From Oscarella lobularis (taxonomy: Eukaryota; Porifera; Homoscleromorpha; Homosclerophorida; Oscarellidae): 64,000 bases of DNA. Below, one piece after another: positions 24,001 through 36,029 of this stretch. The notes below the pieces were generated by a model. The model worked only from the letters and a program-made list of their open reading frames with translations, was not told the origin of the DNA and did not search any database. The stretch is taken from positions 620,001 through 684,000 of the forward strand of contig NC_089193.1 in NCBI RefSeq assembly GCF_947507565.1, written 5' to 3'. Numbering within the stretch: the stretch's first letter is position 1; each line of letters begins with the position of its first letter. The position numbers were made by a program, and so were the translations under genes.

Positions 24001-25687
24001 CCAGGAAGATGTGCCAGAGCGCGAATCAATAGACCAAACCCTCATGATTTTATGAGAAGATTAGCGCGCGCAGGTCAAATCCTCCGCTTTCGGACAACAG
24101 TATCGCTTTCGGACACGTATGCGTAGCTCATTCAAATTTTAATGTTTCGCCTAGAATTTTTTTTCACAAAAACCTCTATCATAGAGATTTCGAACGCAGT
24201 AAAGCTTTAGCCAAATGGTCTAGTGTATCGCATGCTAAAAATCGACGAATATACCGACATCGCACCTCGGTGTTCGGACACCAGTTATTCCGTTTGCAAA
24301 GCCCAAATCCGTTTCTAAAAGGATATTATAAATTTTCTGTAAGGTATTTGAGACGATTTTCAAAAGCAGCTTGAAAAAGAGTAACTTTGCTAAGCAATTG
24401 GGCTGTTTAGTGCTTGAAAATGCATTTCTTGGGTTTGCTTTAGTAGCCATAAAACTAAATATAGCAACGAGATTACCCAAACTTGTACAGAAGCAAGCGG
24501 TGCGAAGAAAAAGTCACCCTTAAACTTCGTATTATTGAAAAATTCTGTCACATACCAGTACAGGACGTTACGCAAAATGCAGTTTGTTCAAACTTTATCA
24601 TAGTGTTTGTACTGTTTATGGTATATTGCCAAGAGCTCAGGCTATACGTCAAGCTGACCATCTGCGTTTATTAATTTATCTATTGCGTTCTAAGAATTTC
24701 AGTTTGAGTGCTCTTATATAAAGATCGAATTTCAGATTCTTGGTATCACACTCTGGCTGTGATATCTTCATGAAACTCGATGCCGCTAAAAATGTACTTG
24801 CTCTACTTATGGAAGAGCACTCCAGAGACAGATACTGTAAAAAGGCGTACTTTTATGTAATGTTTCTGACGTTGCGATCAAAATCAGCACGACAAAATGC
24901 ATTTGGCGTAAAGTACTGTATGCGGCAGAATTTTTCATTAATACGAAGTTTTAGGGTGACTTTTTCTTCGCACCGCTTGCTTCTGTGCCAGTTTGGGTAT
25001 TTTCGTTGCTATATTTAGTTTTATGGCTACTAAAGCAAACCCAAGAAATGCATTTTCATGCACTAAACAGCCCAATTGCTTAGCAAAGTCACTCTTTTTA
25101 AGCTGCTTTTGAAAATCGTCTTAAATACCTTACAGAAAATTCATAATATTCTTTTAGAAACGGATTTGGGCTTTGCAAACGGAATAACTGGTGTCCGAAC
25201 ACCGAGGTGCGATGTCGGTATATTCGTCGATTTTTAGCATGCGATACACTAGACCATTTGGCCAAAGCTTTACTGCGTTCGAAAGCTCTATGATAGAGGT
25301 TTTTGTGAAAAAAAATTCTAGGCGAAACATTAAAATTTGAATGAGCTACGCATACGTGTCCGAAAGCGATACTGTTGTCCGAAAGCGGAGGATTTGACCT
25401 GCGCGCGCTAATCTTCTCATAAAATCATGAGGGTTTGGTCTATTGATTCGCGCTCTGGCACATCTTCCTGGCAGGGATTGGGCTTTCAAATGCGCCATAG
25501 GAAGCCAGAATCGGTTCGTTAGATTTGCTGTGCGAGCGTCCGAAATCGCAGAATGTCCGAAAGCCGAGGTCCTACTCTATCCTTTAGTGTCAGACGTCTT
25601 GCCGCCGAAGACGTACAAGTCGTCGCCGATTAGCGCGCTTTCGTGATCAAATCGAGAATCTGGAGCCACAGCTACAGGTCTAGCCAT
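21073..25687 (-). pseudogene. Kelch/coiled-coil/TKL-type kinase gene split by a transposon
   Basis: The start ATG at 25687 opens a Kelch motif (DDLYVFGGKTSDT), which stops at the transposon 23895-25577. Joined across the TA target the frame resumes exactly (GYYFPREEIWTCNV) and continues with Kelch pieces: GAQCVVIDGIIYSYGGKL; ARRRAATETIDRSRGLIHGG; RNRFIMVGGKRY; FVVGGRH. Coiled-coil exons follow at about 22680-22150 (EHTISRAKLEKRLQILLQQN). The kinase then has Gly loop LGSGSFAGVSVG, VAVKK, VHGDIRPSNALV and GDLGAAH, with the stop at 21073. There is no signal peptide, so it should be cytosolic. Besides the insertion there is an in-frame TGA at 23334-23332. The kinase half itself is open. HGD replaces HRD and DLG replaces DFG, so activity is uncertain. 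Confidence 0.75.
23895..25577. mobile_element. 1683-bp palindromic transposon inserted in the Kelch kinase gene, TA duplication
   Basis: The arms (about 23895-24600 and 24880-25577) are inverted copies of each other, both starting GAGTAGGACCTCGGCTTTCG. They are flanked by TA on each side (23893-23894 and 25578-25579). Removing the element with one TA restores the reading frame of the host gene. Frames inside (MIRALAHLPGRDWAF..., seen on both arms) are not recognised as a transposase. GTCCGAAA motifs recur near the ends, as in the elements at 41257 and 54942. Confidence 0.9.
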
Positions 25688-26087
25688 TTTTGACCTAAAT
25701 TCATGACTTGTTTGCATATACGGGAGGCAATTTTGGGAATACGCAACGAAACGCTCCTCTAAGACGGACTACCACGTTAACACATCGACATTGTCGAAAA
25801 GAAACCCGCTGCGACGTACTGATAAGATGCGAACGGAGAAACGCCGAGAAAAGCGACACGATCTCAATAACAATGAGAGCCCGTATAACGACGGAGTCCC
25901 CAACTTTCGATCGAGACCGGCTGCGAAACCATGCGCATGCAAACACTGCGCAAGGACTAAGATGGTTTAGAGCAGAGGCAATTCCTCTCTAAAGCTTGTT
26001 GGGCGATCCGCCCTACATTTTAAAAACGCAGTGGCTATATATAGAGTCACGGTACCGACTCCTACGCAGGGTGGTACAACATCACAT

Positions 26088-28752
26088 TCAATACCAGTTA
26101 AAAGTTCGCACATTTAGCCCTAGCAACTCAGAAGCCATGCTAACTATTTCCTGCAAAGTCACATCACTGCTAATTGTTGAATCTTGATCACATTTGCAAC
26201 CTTTCTGCCATTCCTTCAACGTCGTTCCATCGACTTTGCACCCGCTTGTTCTGAAACTCAAATTCTTGTCACTGGGTGTGAAAAAACGGTTTTCCATCGT
26301 CGTAACGCCAGGAACAGCATTACCAACGCAAGTATAACCCGGACCCCCATTAAGAATGACAGTGTTGTCAAAGAAGCTATCTGTCAAGAATCCATTCACT
26401 TGAAACGCTGCCCCAAGACTGTAGACGACTAAATTCCCACTCGCACTCTTGTTTACCCCATCTCTATACTTTATCCCTCCGTAGACTAATACGTTGCCCG
26501 TATCATTGTACTGCGAACTGCCGTCGTCATGATCAATGCAGTACAACCCATGTGATATTCCAAGGAAATTCGTGTTAAAAATGAAATTATTTTTGAGCTG
26601 ATGAGTAGCGGGACTCAGTTCCAAATCACTTCCGGGCATATCAGTTTTACTCCAGAGCCAAGGCTGACGATCCCAGCTATTAAACGGACCGTGATCGCCC
26701 GTTTCCCTAACCATGTTGAAAATCAAGTTTCCCTCTAGAACTTCTCCGCCAGCAAATCCGTCATTGAAATTGACTCCCGCTCGCGGTCCGTTATAAATCA
26801 CGTTCTCTCGAACAACATTTGCTCGTGCTATGCCTTTAAAATAACCTGAGGTCTGTTTGCCAAAAATCCCAATATCGTGAATGTGATTTCGTTCAATCGT
26901 ATTGTACGCCGGATACGATCCGGCAGTGCCGTTCATGAGATCGGTTGCCCCTACTAGAGCCACGGCGCTGTCGCCGCATGCGTAAAACTCGCATCCGGAA
27001 ACGGTAGAATTGCGCACGTAGCGCGAAAAGAGCACGCCGTTGCCTCCCGGCTGATCGAACGTGCAGTCGACGACAGCGATGCGCTCGGCACCGTCAGCGA
27101 AAACGGTAGCTCCACGATGAATCGACCAATCGCCGCCCGACGGCACCTCGTAGTCGCTCATGTATGTCGTGGCCGTGTGCGTAAAGGTGAACCCTCGGAA
27201 AGTGACGTCGTGAATGGGATCATCCTGAGAGCCGAGAAATAACAAGGCTGATTCGGAAACGGCTCCAACCACGTGGACGCTCTCAAGGTTAGTCTCGTTA
27301 TCGGGAATGACGTACAGAGTGCTCGTTACTTCGTCTAAGAACCATTCGTTTGGACTGTCCAGTTCTTCTAGGATGTTTTCAACGTAAAAGGGTTTTCCTC
27401 CTATGAATCCGGAACCGCGCGCTTCTTGAAATCCTCCCCTACGGAAATGAAAGACGGCCATAGTCGGCTCCTTCACGTCGAGGGTCTCGATATCAAATTG
27501 CCATCCGCCCCATCCATTTGAATGGAAGGTGTGCAGAACGCCTGTTTCCGGGTGAGCCCAACGTTTGGTCAAGTTCGTCGAGTCAAAGTAGAGGCCCATT
27601 GGAACGTTCGTATTCCAGAAAGGATAATTGAACGACGTATTGAAACGATGAATTGTGCCGTTTTTGTAGGCACGAAAGTCGGCCCACGATTCCCTCTTTG
27701 TTGTCGGGTATTCAATTGTTGTAATGAAATTTGTGTTCAGCGGACGGAGGCTACCACGACTCAGCTCTTTGTGTGATGCAGAGCTTGTTAAAATGGCGTT
27801 TGTTTCAAAAGGCTCCCCGGTTGCTCCGGTTGCTTTGTAGGATCCCTTCGAGGGAGCGTACCCATCGCCTGGTACTAACGGATTTCCGTTGGGCCAACGG
27901 GCTCGAATCAAACGCGTGTTATTCTTGTGCAAACCATACACGTAAAGCGAGTTAAATGAAGTATATTTCGGAACTGTTGCCTTCCATATACGACCGGTTT
28001 GTGTCCACGACAGTTTCAAGTCAATACCTCCGCTAATGACAGCCTGTTCGTTTTCGTAGGCTTGGTAGGTTATTTTATTGTCATCGTTACGCCCACTGTC
28101 GAGTGCATCAAGTGCGAGCGCGTCAAAGTAGACACCTTTGCGCACGTATATATTAGTACGCGGTCGAGATTGGACGGGATGGTGCAGACGTATTGCGTTC
28201 TGAGCGGCGGATATGGTTTTGAATGGTTTATCAATTGTCGTACCCGGATTAGTGTTGCTTCCTGTCAAGTCAGAAACGTAGTAATTGACGTCGGCGGACG
28301 GATTCACAAGAGGCTTTCGCTCAACTGTTTCTGTAGGAAAAAGCTTATTATATGAAGTGCAGTTCTCAAGCGCAAGCGCTGCGTAGACGGGTTCCTTGAA
28401 ATTTGACGTTGCCTGACTAGATGAGAGGACTTTTTTGGCGTACTCAAAAGCAAGCTGACGCAAACCGCAGTCGACAGCGGGATCAATTGCCTTCTAGGAG
28501 AAACATCAAGCGCTACGTAAGAATTAGGTCATCACAAATAGAACTAGGCTAATTTGCGAGCAATTTTTTTGATTCCAATCTGCAAACACACTTTGGTTAG
28601 ACTCTGACCAATGTGAGTTGCATGAGTAACTGGAACAGTTCGTGCTATTACGTATACTCCAGCCTTGCAACGTTTCGCAGCACCTCAGTCGACGTCTGCT
28701 TAGCTGTGGAAGACATAGCAGCAGCAACGAAAATGATTAGAAAGACCTTCAT
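26088..28752 (-). CDS. Secreted right-handed beta-helix (pectin-lyase-fold) protein
   Basis: A first exon from ATG 28752 encodes a signal peptide (MKVFLIIFVAAAMSSTAKQT). After an intron of about 150 bp, whose exact donor is unresolved, one long exon (about 28497-26088) encodes nearly 800 residues. The mature part opens with NYYVSDLTGSNTNPGT, PFKTISAAQNAI and IYVRKGVYF, the usual opening of DUF1565/beta-helix proteins. It continues with coil repeats (VTFRGFTFTHT, IERNHIHDIGIFG, NVVRENVIYNGPRAGVNFND). Such folds are common in polysaccharide lyases and glycosidases. The substrate is unknown, and catalytic residues cannot be assigned from sequence alone. The long intron-poor body contrasts with its intron-rich neighbours. 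No frameshift or stop was seen. Confidence 0.8.
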
Positions 28753-28759
28753 CCTCGTC

Positions 28760-29472
28760 TGGTCTATTAAGAAAAGGGCGTTGGCTTATTGTACGGGAAA
28801 TTGTTACATGTTTTAAACAAGCGTACCTATATATGTAGAACTAAAATGCACCAGAAAAATTTATTTAATTTAAAGCATTCTTTTGCTTCAGATCCTTTAC
28901 GCATACTGGTTGTTTAAAGTTGCAAAGTCAAAGCGTCTGCAATTCTGCGACGGCTTTCTTTCATTTCTAATTTTTTCAAGCATGCCAGTGCCAATGCTCC
29001 GTCCCCATATCATAACACTGTACAGGCGACAATCTTTCCACTCTGCATGAATATTTCGATCAGCAGGACCATTCTCCCAGCACTCTCAGAAAGCTAAGTT
29101 TTAGTGACATTGAAGTTCGTGAACGGCCACTGCTGTGCAACTGTCAAAGGAATTAAAAACGTTTCGAAATGGCACGCTGCAAAATCATTAATAGAAAAAA
29201 TGCGATTACGTGTCGACGTACTCTACAACGCTCATACAACCGAATTATTGTTTGTACGAGAATTTCAGATTATCTGTTATCTCGCTGCAGCATCGCAGCG
29301 GCAATAAACAAGCGAGCAGACTGTCTGTTTCCTCGCAGTATTTTTCTTATCATCGACGCACAGTCTTTTTATTCGACCGATAAGCAGAACGCGTACTAGT
29401 AGCTTTCTTCCGCCGCGCTATATGCCGAAGCAGGCGGAGACTAGCTTCGTTTCCAGGCCCTTCTCCTCTCAT
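28760..29472. other. Intergenic; no gene seen
   Basis: Separates the beta-helix gene from the inverted-duplication arm. The overlapping plus frames at 29104-29399 show no domain. Confidence 0.45.
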
Positions 29473-31241
29473 CGCCTGAAAGTCCAGCTAGACGTAAGCG
29501 TAAACCCACACTTAATTCAACCGCCACAGTCTTTCCAAGTTATATCCAAGTTATATCTATGGTACGTCTGGCTGTAGCCAGGGTCGATACCGTCACTGAA
29601 AAGAGACGATTTAGCCAATGCTAGAGACGATACCTTCACAGTCACAGCTAGATTGAGACGTGGCGATGTCAATAGGTACGATTTCAGCACAAATTAAACT
29701 CTTTGTACAGGAATGCCGGACTTTTTCAGGGCTATATCACTCTTGAGACAGCTACGTGTGAAACAATTCCAGAAAATTGAAGAGACCCCTTTTGAGGGCT
29801 CACGGCCACCCGGGCTACGAGACTTTTGCTCCTCAGCGGATGCTGTGAACGTCGCAGGCACGTGTACGTCTAGCTGAAACTTGACATGCCCCTATACGCT
29901 TGTTTCTCGGCGTCGAAAAAAGCCTACGATGCACGACAAAGGAAAGACGAGCATCGAAGCAGAGACAAGTAATTTTGGGTCTTACTTGATGGAGAACCAA
30001 TGAGCCCCCCGATTGCTCGTCTCAGCGTAGGCTGTCAGCATGCCTTCAAACAGAACGATCGATCTTCACTTGCAAGGCTTTCCTTCTGTTTTGAGAAGGC
30101 GATACCCCGTAGGAGGCCTCACTCTCGCGAAAACGATACCGCCGCGAAGAATTACTTCGAATTCCCTTCTACAACTGTCGCCGTCACAAAAGAGGTAGCC
30201 CGTGGAAACCTCCAGTCGAAATGAAGCAGCTCTAAAGTTAACCCGGATCAAAACAGGAGAGTCCCGTAGGCGAGAAGACGTGGACTATACTACAACGTTT
30301 TGTTGTCACGGCGCAACCAACGATGATATACTTTGCGAAATTCTGTGCTTCTATACGGCACGAGACGAACTATAGACAGGGGCCCTTTTCAATGAAACGT
30401 GTGTTTTAGGTGACTTCAAAGTGCCAATGATGTCATATACCGGTCAGTATGAGCTCGATTGAAATTTCAACCTAAAAAAATTGCTGTAAGTAGCGCTAGA
30501 TAGAAAAAATGCGTTGGATAGTCGAGAGCCGTTTGAGTATGTACCAAATTCCGATCAGATTCAGTCCTCTTAAAAATTAATTCATCTCCACGCGTAGACA
30601 GACAGCTAAATAAATCCTTTTGTTCCTTAGGCTTTTCTAGCTCGACCTTTTCTTCCAATTCGACGTTTTTTTTAATTCGACTGAGATATGGACATAGCTA
30701 TTTAGGGTGTCTTTTCCTTTTGCCTTGTATATAGAGCAATTTCATTAGCTAGTCTTTGTGATTACGCCCTTCTCCATCTTTCTCCATACCGTACTCGTAC
30801 AACAGGCGACAGGGGACAGGCGTCATCGCGACGTCTTTCTATGTATATTATCCGGTCGACTAGCATAGCGATACGCTAGCGACGCAACTCTCCCTAACGG
30901 GGAAAACCCGCAAGGTTGAAGTTGGGTGTTCCTCTCTTGCGCAACTCGAAAGCCGAGGCAATCCCAGTAGGCCGTCGTCAGTCTCAGAATTCGATCCTTT
31001 GGGTTTGCATGACTGGGGAAGTTGCTCTGTGACGCACAGCTTTATGGCAAAAGAGTGTACGTACCACTGCATGGATGGGTAGAAAATTATTACCTCCCTC
31101 GCACGGGGATAACCCGGCCGCGGCCCGCGCAGGGAGAACATCGAGCTTCCCTAAGTGCGTCTTGCCCAAATCGAAAGCTGATCGAGGGCATTCCTAACTG
31201 ATGTGATGCAAAGGCAGCTGCTCATTTTTCTCTCTCTAGCC
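29473..31241 (+). repeat. Arm B of a 1.77-kb inverted duplication
   Basis: Nearly identical in reverse orientation to 61693-63464 (1769 versus 1772 bp). Homology runs from CGCCTGAAAGT (29473) to TCTCTCTAGCC (31241). The right end includes an ATG at 31206 and the first codons of the Kelch-receptor kinase gene (MQRQLLIFLSLA), after which sequence identity stops abruptly. Arm B therefore carries the kinase gene's upstream region and signal-peptide start, but nothing follows them. Its outer part also matches the diverged repeat at 8.9-10.4 kb. Confidence 0.85.
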
Positions 31242-32770
31242 ATGTACCAAGATTCCTTCGAAATAACGTAGCAATAGTCCGCGAAGCCATCCTGGAGGAC
31301 AATCTGAAACAGGAAATAATTTTAGTTAATACTGTAATCATAACACCGCATTGTTCACATTCATTTTTCTTGCAAACTGCGACGGCATTCCTGCAAGAAT
31401 TATTTCGCGCTAACATGTGCTCACAATGTCGGAGCGACGATTCGCTTCCATCGCAAGCAACTGTCAGAAACGAATGACTTTGATTTAGGCTTCTTGGAGT
31501 GAATTCTAGGCTCTCCGAGTACGCTAAGACTGCCTTTGTAAAACCCAATTGGCGACAGACAACGTTAGCTCCTGTTAACTCCCATTTGTGGCCGTCTTCG
31601 CTGCAGATACTGGTCCACGATCCCTTAAGAAAGACTTCAACATTTCCCTCTGTTTCGTGTGTCTTATCAGCAGTATTAACCAGTCGCACTTGCCACTCGG
31701 CATTGAAGCACTTGATTGCTAAAGACCTCAAGCAATATATATGAGCAAAAAAGCATTTGGGCCAAGGTGGATTTCCAAAACAAAATGGGAAGAAGAAAGT
31801 TTTAAAAACCTTTTCAAGGTATGCTCTAGATAGAATTCCTTTGGCGTAGCCCAAGTAAATGCAAGAGATAGTAACAAAATAATCCGCGAGGTTCGATGTA
31901 CAAGTTTCCTTCCAAATTCCAGCTACCAAAAATTGTAAAATACCCTCACTGGGCACTGAGCCATTCACGAGTCGCAACCCAACGGAATGCGTTCTACTGG
32001 ATTGACAAGAAACAAATAAATCCAAATCGCACGTCGCTCTTTCGTATAAACAACTTATAGCATTTTCATTCCACATACAGTCGACGAAAAACGAAGTATT
32101 TGCTTTGTTGCCTTCTCCGAGAAATTCAAAGCACGCGCAAAGAAAACATCAGGGTACCCCAAATGGCGACAGACTGCAACCGCCGTTTGACTGACATTAA
32201 CACCGCTTTTCGGCATACACACGCGTCCCCAAACACCGTCTAGAAAAATTTCAAGGCGACCGCGATTGGATGTAACGCCGTCGACAAGTCGTACATCGGC
32301 TGTCAGCCCTGAGAATAGAAAAAAGACATGCATCAAAAGCGGCGATAAGAATTCAGCCTCACTTTTTGGTTTCTCGCAGATGAATCCATTTGGAGACGAA
32401 CAGGAAACGGAGATCCAATTAATGATAGAACCGGTTGTTTTCCGGTTAGGAACGATGGCTGTACATAAATCGTCTTCGCAGCGCGCGTTCAAAAGTTCCC
32501 AGTTTGAATAGACAAACGGCGATTCGTCCGACCACCGATAGCTGTAGGCTCTTCTTGTTATAGGCGAGCTAACTAATCCGACAAAAAATGCTCTGTGTCT
32601 ATAGTGATAATCTAAATAATCCCGGAGTGCTACATCCTCTTTATCAATTGACCATAGATGGGCTTCTTTTTCAGAGCACATTTCAGCTGCTTTAGACCAA
32701 CTCAAAGACTCTATCGAAATTTTCAGGCACGAAGAAAAATAACAAATCCAGCCAGGGTCTCACTCTAAAA
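31242..32770 (-). pseudogene. Decayed CTL-SRCR-SRCR-SRCR-CTL gene fragment
   Basis: A paralogue of the ectodomain of the intact receptor kinase at 0.9-7.1 kb. A lectin exon (32765-32355; WSKAAEMCSEKEAHL, CSSPNGFICEKPKS) is followed by SRCR 1 (VRLVDGVTSNRGRLEIF), SRCR 2 (VGLRLVNGSVPSEG), SRCR 3 (WQVRLVNTADKTHETEG) and the start of a second lectin (DCPPGW...ADYCYVIS). It breaks frame near 32090-32110 and again near 31270. The second lectin ends exactly at the duplication breakpoint 31241/31242. No signal-peptide exon is visible upstream. It has lost both ends and is unlikely to make a receptor. Confidence 0.8.
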
Positions 32771-33069
32771 AATTCTTAGGTTTACGTGGAACCACTAGTA
32801 TTCATTATTCGCGTTATTGGCATTCTTTGTGTTAAATTTGAGAAGTATTAACTCCGCCATAGGGGTAGTTACGGGCGTGCCCACTGTCTCCAGGAAAGGG
32901 CGTTCCTTTCCTGATTAACGCCGGGCTTCGGCCGGGAATGACACATAGGTATAGCATTTTATTTCTGGCATTCGAACGGTCTGGAAGGTCGTTCGAGAGC
33001 GTTCGTACACCCAACCTTAACAATCGAGGACACCCAGCGACTTGGTATCTCGTATTTATCGTAAAACGC

Positions 33070-33244
33070 GAAAGAAAAGAGGGAGAAGGCAAAACGCAAA
33101 GGGAGAAGGCAAAAGGCAAAGGGAGAAGGCAAAACGAAAAGGGAGAAGGCAAAAGAAAAAAGGGAAAAGGCAAAAGGCAAAGGAGAAAGCAAAAGGCAAA
33201 GGGAGAAGGCAAAAGGCAAAGGAGAAAGCAAAAGGCATAGGAGA
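33070..33244. repeat. AGGGAGAAGGCAAAAGGCAA minisatellite, array 1
   Basis: Tandem units of about 20 bp (GGGAGAAGGCAAAAGGCAAA with variants). Strong strand asymmetry: purine-rich on the plus strand, no T in most units. Translated frames across it are repeat artefacts. Confidence 0.9.
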
Positions 33245-33306
33245 AGGACAAATTGTCCTAGGACAAATTGTCCCCAGGACAAATTGTCCCTGGACAAATT
33301 GTCCAA
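33245..33306. repeat. GGACAAATTGTCC minisatellite, short array
   Basis: Four units of about 16 bp based on the near-palindrome GGACAAATTGTCC. The junction with the preceding array and these units are the same as at 34856-34920, so the compound block was duplicated as a whole. Confidence 0.85.
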
Positions 33307-34227
33307 ACCACAATGCTCTACGATGAAGGGAAAGACGTCTACGAGACGTTCGAAACGAGTCCGAAACGCAAAAGTTGGATTTAGCGAAATTTTGACCAAA
33401 TTTCGATCGCACGCGAAAAAAACCTTTTCGTGCCTTTCAGCCATCCCAAATCCTCCTCAAAAAACCACAAAACGGCAACAGAAGCGACTGCACGGCGCAG
33501 AAAATCGAAGGACAAAAATCGAGTTTCCAATTCGCGACTTGTTTCGCGAAAAAGCGCACAACTCTGCAAGGAGACGTCGCACGAGCACCGCACCGGTGCC
33601 ATTCGATTCGTCGTGGTCTCACAAATAAAACCTGGTACCACGTTTACCAATTTTCGCCAATTTTTGACATAAAATAAAGCGAAACAAACAATACGCCTAC
33701 GCGCGTACACCGTAAACGACACCACCTTAACCGTGCCGCCACTCCGCGACGCCGCGTCGTACGACGATAAGCGGCACGTCGATCGAGAGGGCATATGGTG
33801 CAGTTTACAAATTGCCGCCACTCGACGGCATCCGAGTCGCCGTTTGCCGTAGAGCACGTGCGAAAGAAAGGGAACACGCCCCCTTTTATGGACACATTAA
33901 TTCGGCGAAAACGACGCCGAAAGCGACGCTTCGCGTCGTAAAACGTTCTAAACCGTCTCGAATCCTTCGTTTCGAAGCCACTCGAAACGAAAAATTCACT
34001 ATTCTAAGCTCGCGCCACCACTTGGCGACGCGACGCGTTCGTACGCGCGCTCCGCGGGCGACGAACGCTCTAAAACTGCTTCTTAACTATCTACTACTTA
34101 CCTTTTGACGTCGCTCGGACCTTCGCATCGTCGAAAACGAGCCAGAAACCGTGTTACTTCGAAACGAGACGCGCGCGCTAACATACGCACCTGACCCCAC
34201 CGGTTTAACATGTTGACGTCATAAACA
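33307..34227. other. CpG-rich spacer between satellite arrays; no gene recognised
   Basis: Rich in CGAAAC, GTCGT and similar CpG-containing motifs. Overlapping frames on both strands (such as 33381-33857 minus and 33284-33628 plus) are open probably because of base composition. No domain or splice-consistent gene was recognised. Confidence 0.4.
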
Positions 34228-34475
34228 AATTGTCCCCAGGACAAATTGTCCCCAGGACAAATTGTCCCAGAACGAATTGTCCCCAGGACAAATTGTCCCA
34301 GGACAAATTGTCCCAGGACAAATTGTCCCAGGACAAATTGTCCCCAGGACAAATTGTCCCCAGGACAAATTGTCCCAGGACAAATTGTCCCAGGAAAAAT
34401 AGTCCCAGGACAAATTGTCCCTGGACAAATTGTCCCAGGACCAATTGTCCCAGGACAATTGTCCCCAGGACAACT
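34228..34475. repeat. GGACAAATTGTCCCC minisatellite, array 2
   Basis: About 15 tandem units of 16-17 bp, each a near-palindromic GGACAAATTGTCC joined by CCA or CCCA. Variants (GAACGAATTGTCC, GGAAAAATAGTCC) are scattered inside. Confidence 0.9.
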
Positions 34476-34662
34476 CTACCTACATCACATACCTTTGCCC
34501 CCTCGAGAGTCATCCTTCCTTCTGATTGCCTTCCCTTCCTTTCCTCCCCTTCCCACACGCGTCCCTTGCTTATATCCTTCTTCCTTACATATCTAAAGAC
34601 ACAAATTAGAGACCCCTCAATAACTAAAACTCTACCTACATCACATACCTTTGCTCCATCCA
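34476..34662. other. Spacer with a duplicated 28-bp motif
   Basis: Pyrimidine-rich spacer between satellite blocks. The sequence CTCTACCTACATCACATACC and its continuation occurs twice, near 34484 and 34630, each time directly next to a satellite boundary. Confidence 0.6.
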
Positions 34663-34858
34663 TAGAAGGCAAAAGGCAAAGGGAGAAGGCAAAAGGCAAA
34701 GGGAGAAGGCAAAAGGCAAAGGGAGAAGGCAAAACGCAAAGGGAGAAGGCAAAAGGCAAAGGAGAAAGCAAAAGGCAAAGAGAGAAGGCAAAAGGCAAAG
34801 GGAGAAGGCAAAAGGCAAAGGAGAAAGCAAAAGGCAAAGGGAGAAGGCAAAAGGCATA
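34663..34858. repeat. AGGGAGAAGGCAAAAGGCAA minisatellite, array 2
   Basis: About ten units of 20 bp, the same family as 33070-33244 and in the same orientation, running without a gap into the next GGACAAATTGTCC array. Confidence 0.9.
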
Positions 34859-35241
34859 GGAGAAGGACAAATTGTCCTAGGACAAATTGTCCCCAGGACA
34901 AATTGTCCCTGGACAAATTGTGTCAGGACAAATAGTCCTCAGGGCAAATTGTCCCCAGGACAAATTGTCCCAGGACAAATTGTCCCAGGACAAATTGTCC
35001 CCAGGACAAATTGTCCCCAGGACAAATTGTCCCCAGGAAAAATTGTCTAAGGACAAATTGTCCCCAGGACAAATTGTCCCAGGACAAATTGTGTCAGGAC
35101 AAATAGTCCCCAGGGCAAATTGTCCCCAGGACAAATTGTCCCCGGACAAATTGTCCCAGGACAAATTGTCCCCAGGACAAATTGTCCCCAGGACAAATTG
35201 TCCCCAGGAAAAATTGTCCCAGGACAAATGTCCCAGGACAT
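34859..35241. repeat. GGACAAATTGTCCCC minisatellite, array 3
   Basis: About 23 units. A higher-order period is visible: the variant run TTGTGTCAGGACAAATAGTCC occurs near 34918 and again near 35090, about 170 bp apart, and GAAAAATTGTC recurs near 35037 and 35208. Confidence 0.9.
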
Positions 35242-35672
35242 ATTCTGAATAAATGCAGAATTAATTCTGAATAAATGCAGAATTAATTCTGAATTAATGC
35301 AGAATACATAAGGAATTTATTCTGAATTAATGCAGAATTTATTCTGAATTAATGCAGATTTTATTCTGAATTAATGCAGAATTTATTCTGAATTAATGCC
35401 GAATTAATTCTGAAAAAATGCAGAATTAATTCTGAATTAATGCAGAATTAATTAAGAATTTATTCTGAATTAATGCCGAATTAATTCTGAAAAAATGCAG
35501 AATTAATTCTGAATTAATGCAGAATTAATTAAGAATTTATTCTGAATTAATTCTGAATTAATGCAGAATTTATTCTGAATAAAAGCAGAATTTATTCTCA
35601 ATTAATGCAGAATTTATTCTGAATTAATGCAGAATTAATTCTGAATTAATTCTGAATTAATGCAGAATAAAA
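35242..35672. repeat. GAATTAATTCTGAATTAATGCA satellite, array 1
   Basis: AT-rich units of about 21-23 bp alternating AGAATTTATTCTGAATTAATGC and AGAATTAATTCTGAATTAATGC. Short inverted symmetry (GAATTAATTC) lies inside each unit. A change of satellite type occurs directly at 35241. Confidence 0.9.
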
Positions 35673-36029
35673 GATCGTGAACTTACGTAGACAAGGTGCT
35701 TCAGCTTTCTTTTCAACATTCTATATTCTTTACGAGAGCTACGCTGCCATGAAGCATCCATGATCGTATGTAAGGTGAAGAAAACGACAGGCGCTCAGTC
35801 GTGAGTCGACGATACGTCGGCGATCGTTCTAAAAGATCGCTCGTACACCCCGAAACGCCATGACGACGAAAAACTTAGCAATAACCGTTCAGAACGTGAC
35901 GGAACACGACAAGAAGTCGATCAAGAACCTCAAACTCGCTCGCTAAGCGATGCACAGGAGACGAACGACAAGCAGGGCTTTTCGAGTGTAACGCGCGCTA
36001 AAACATCGGGAAAAAATCTCACATTCTCT
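35673..36029. other. Unique spacer inside satellite region
   Basis: Non-repetitive sequence between the two arrays of the AT-rich satellite. No coding frame over 60 codons or RNA gene was recognised. Confidence 0.45.

Noticed and set aside
33284-33857. Overlapping 114- and 158-codon frames on opposite strands
   Set aside because: No domain or splice signals; CpG-rich composition explains the lack of stops.
34205-35252. Long low-complexity frames on both strands
   Set aside because: They are open only because the minisatellite units lack stops.
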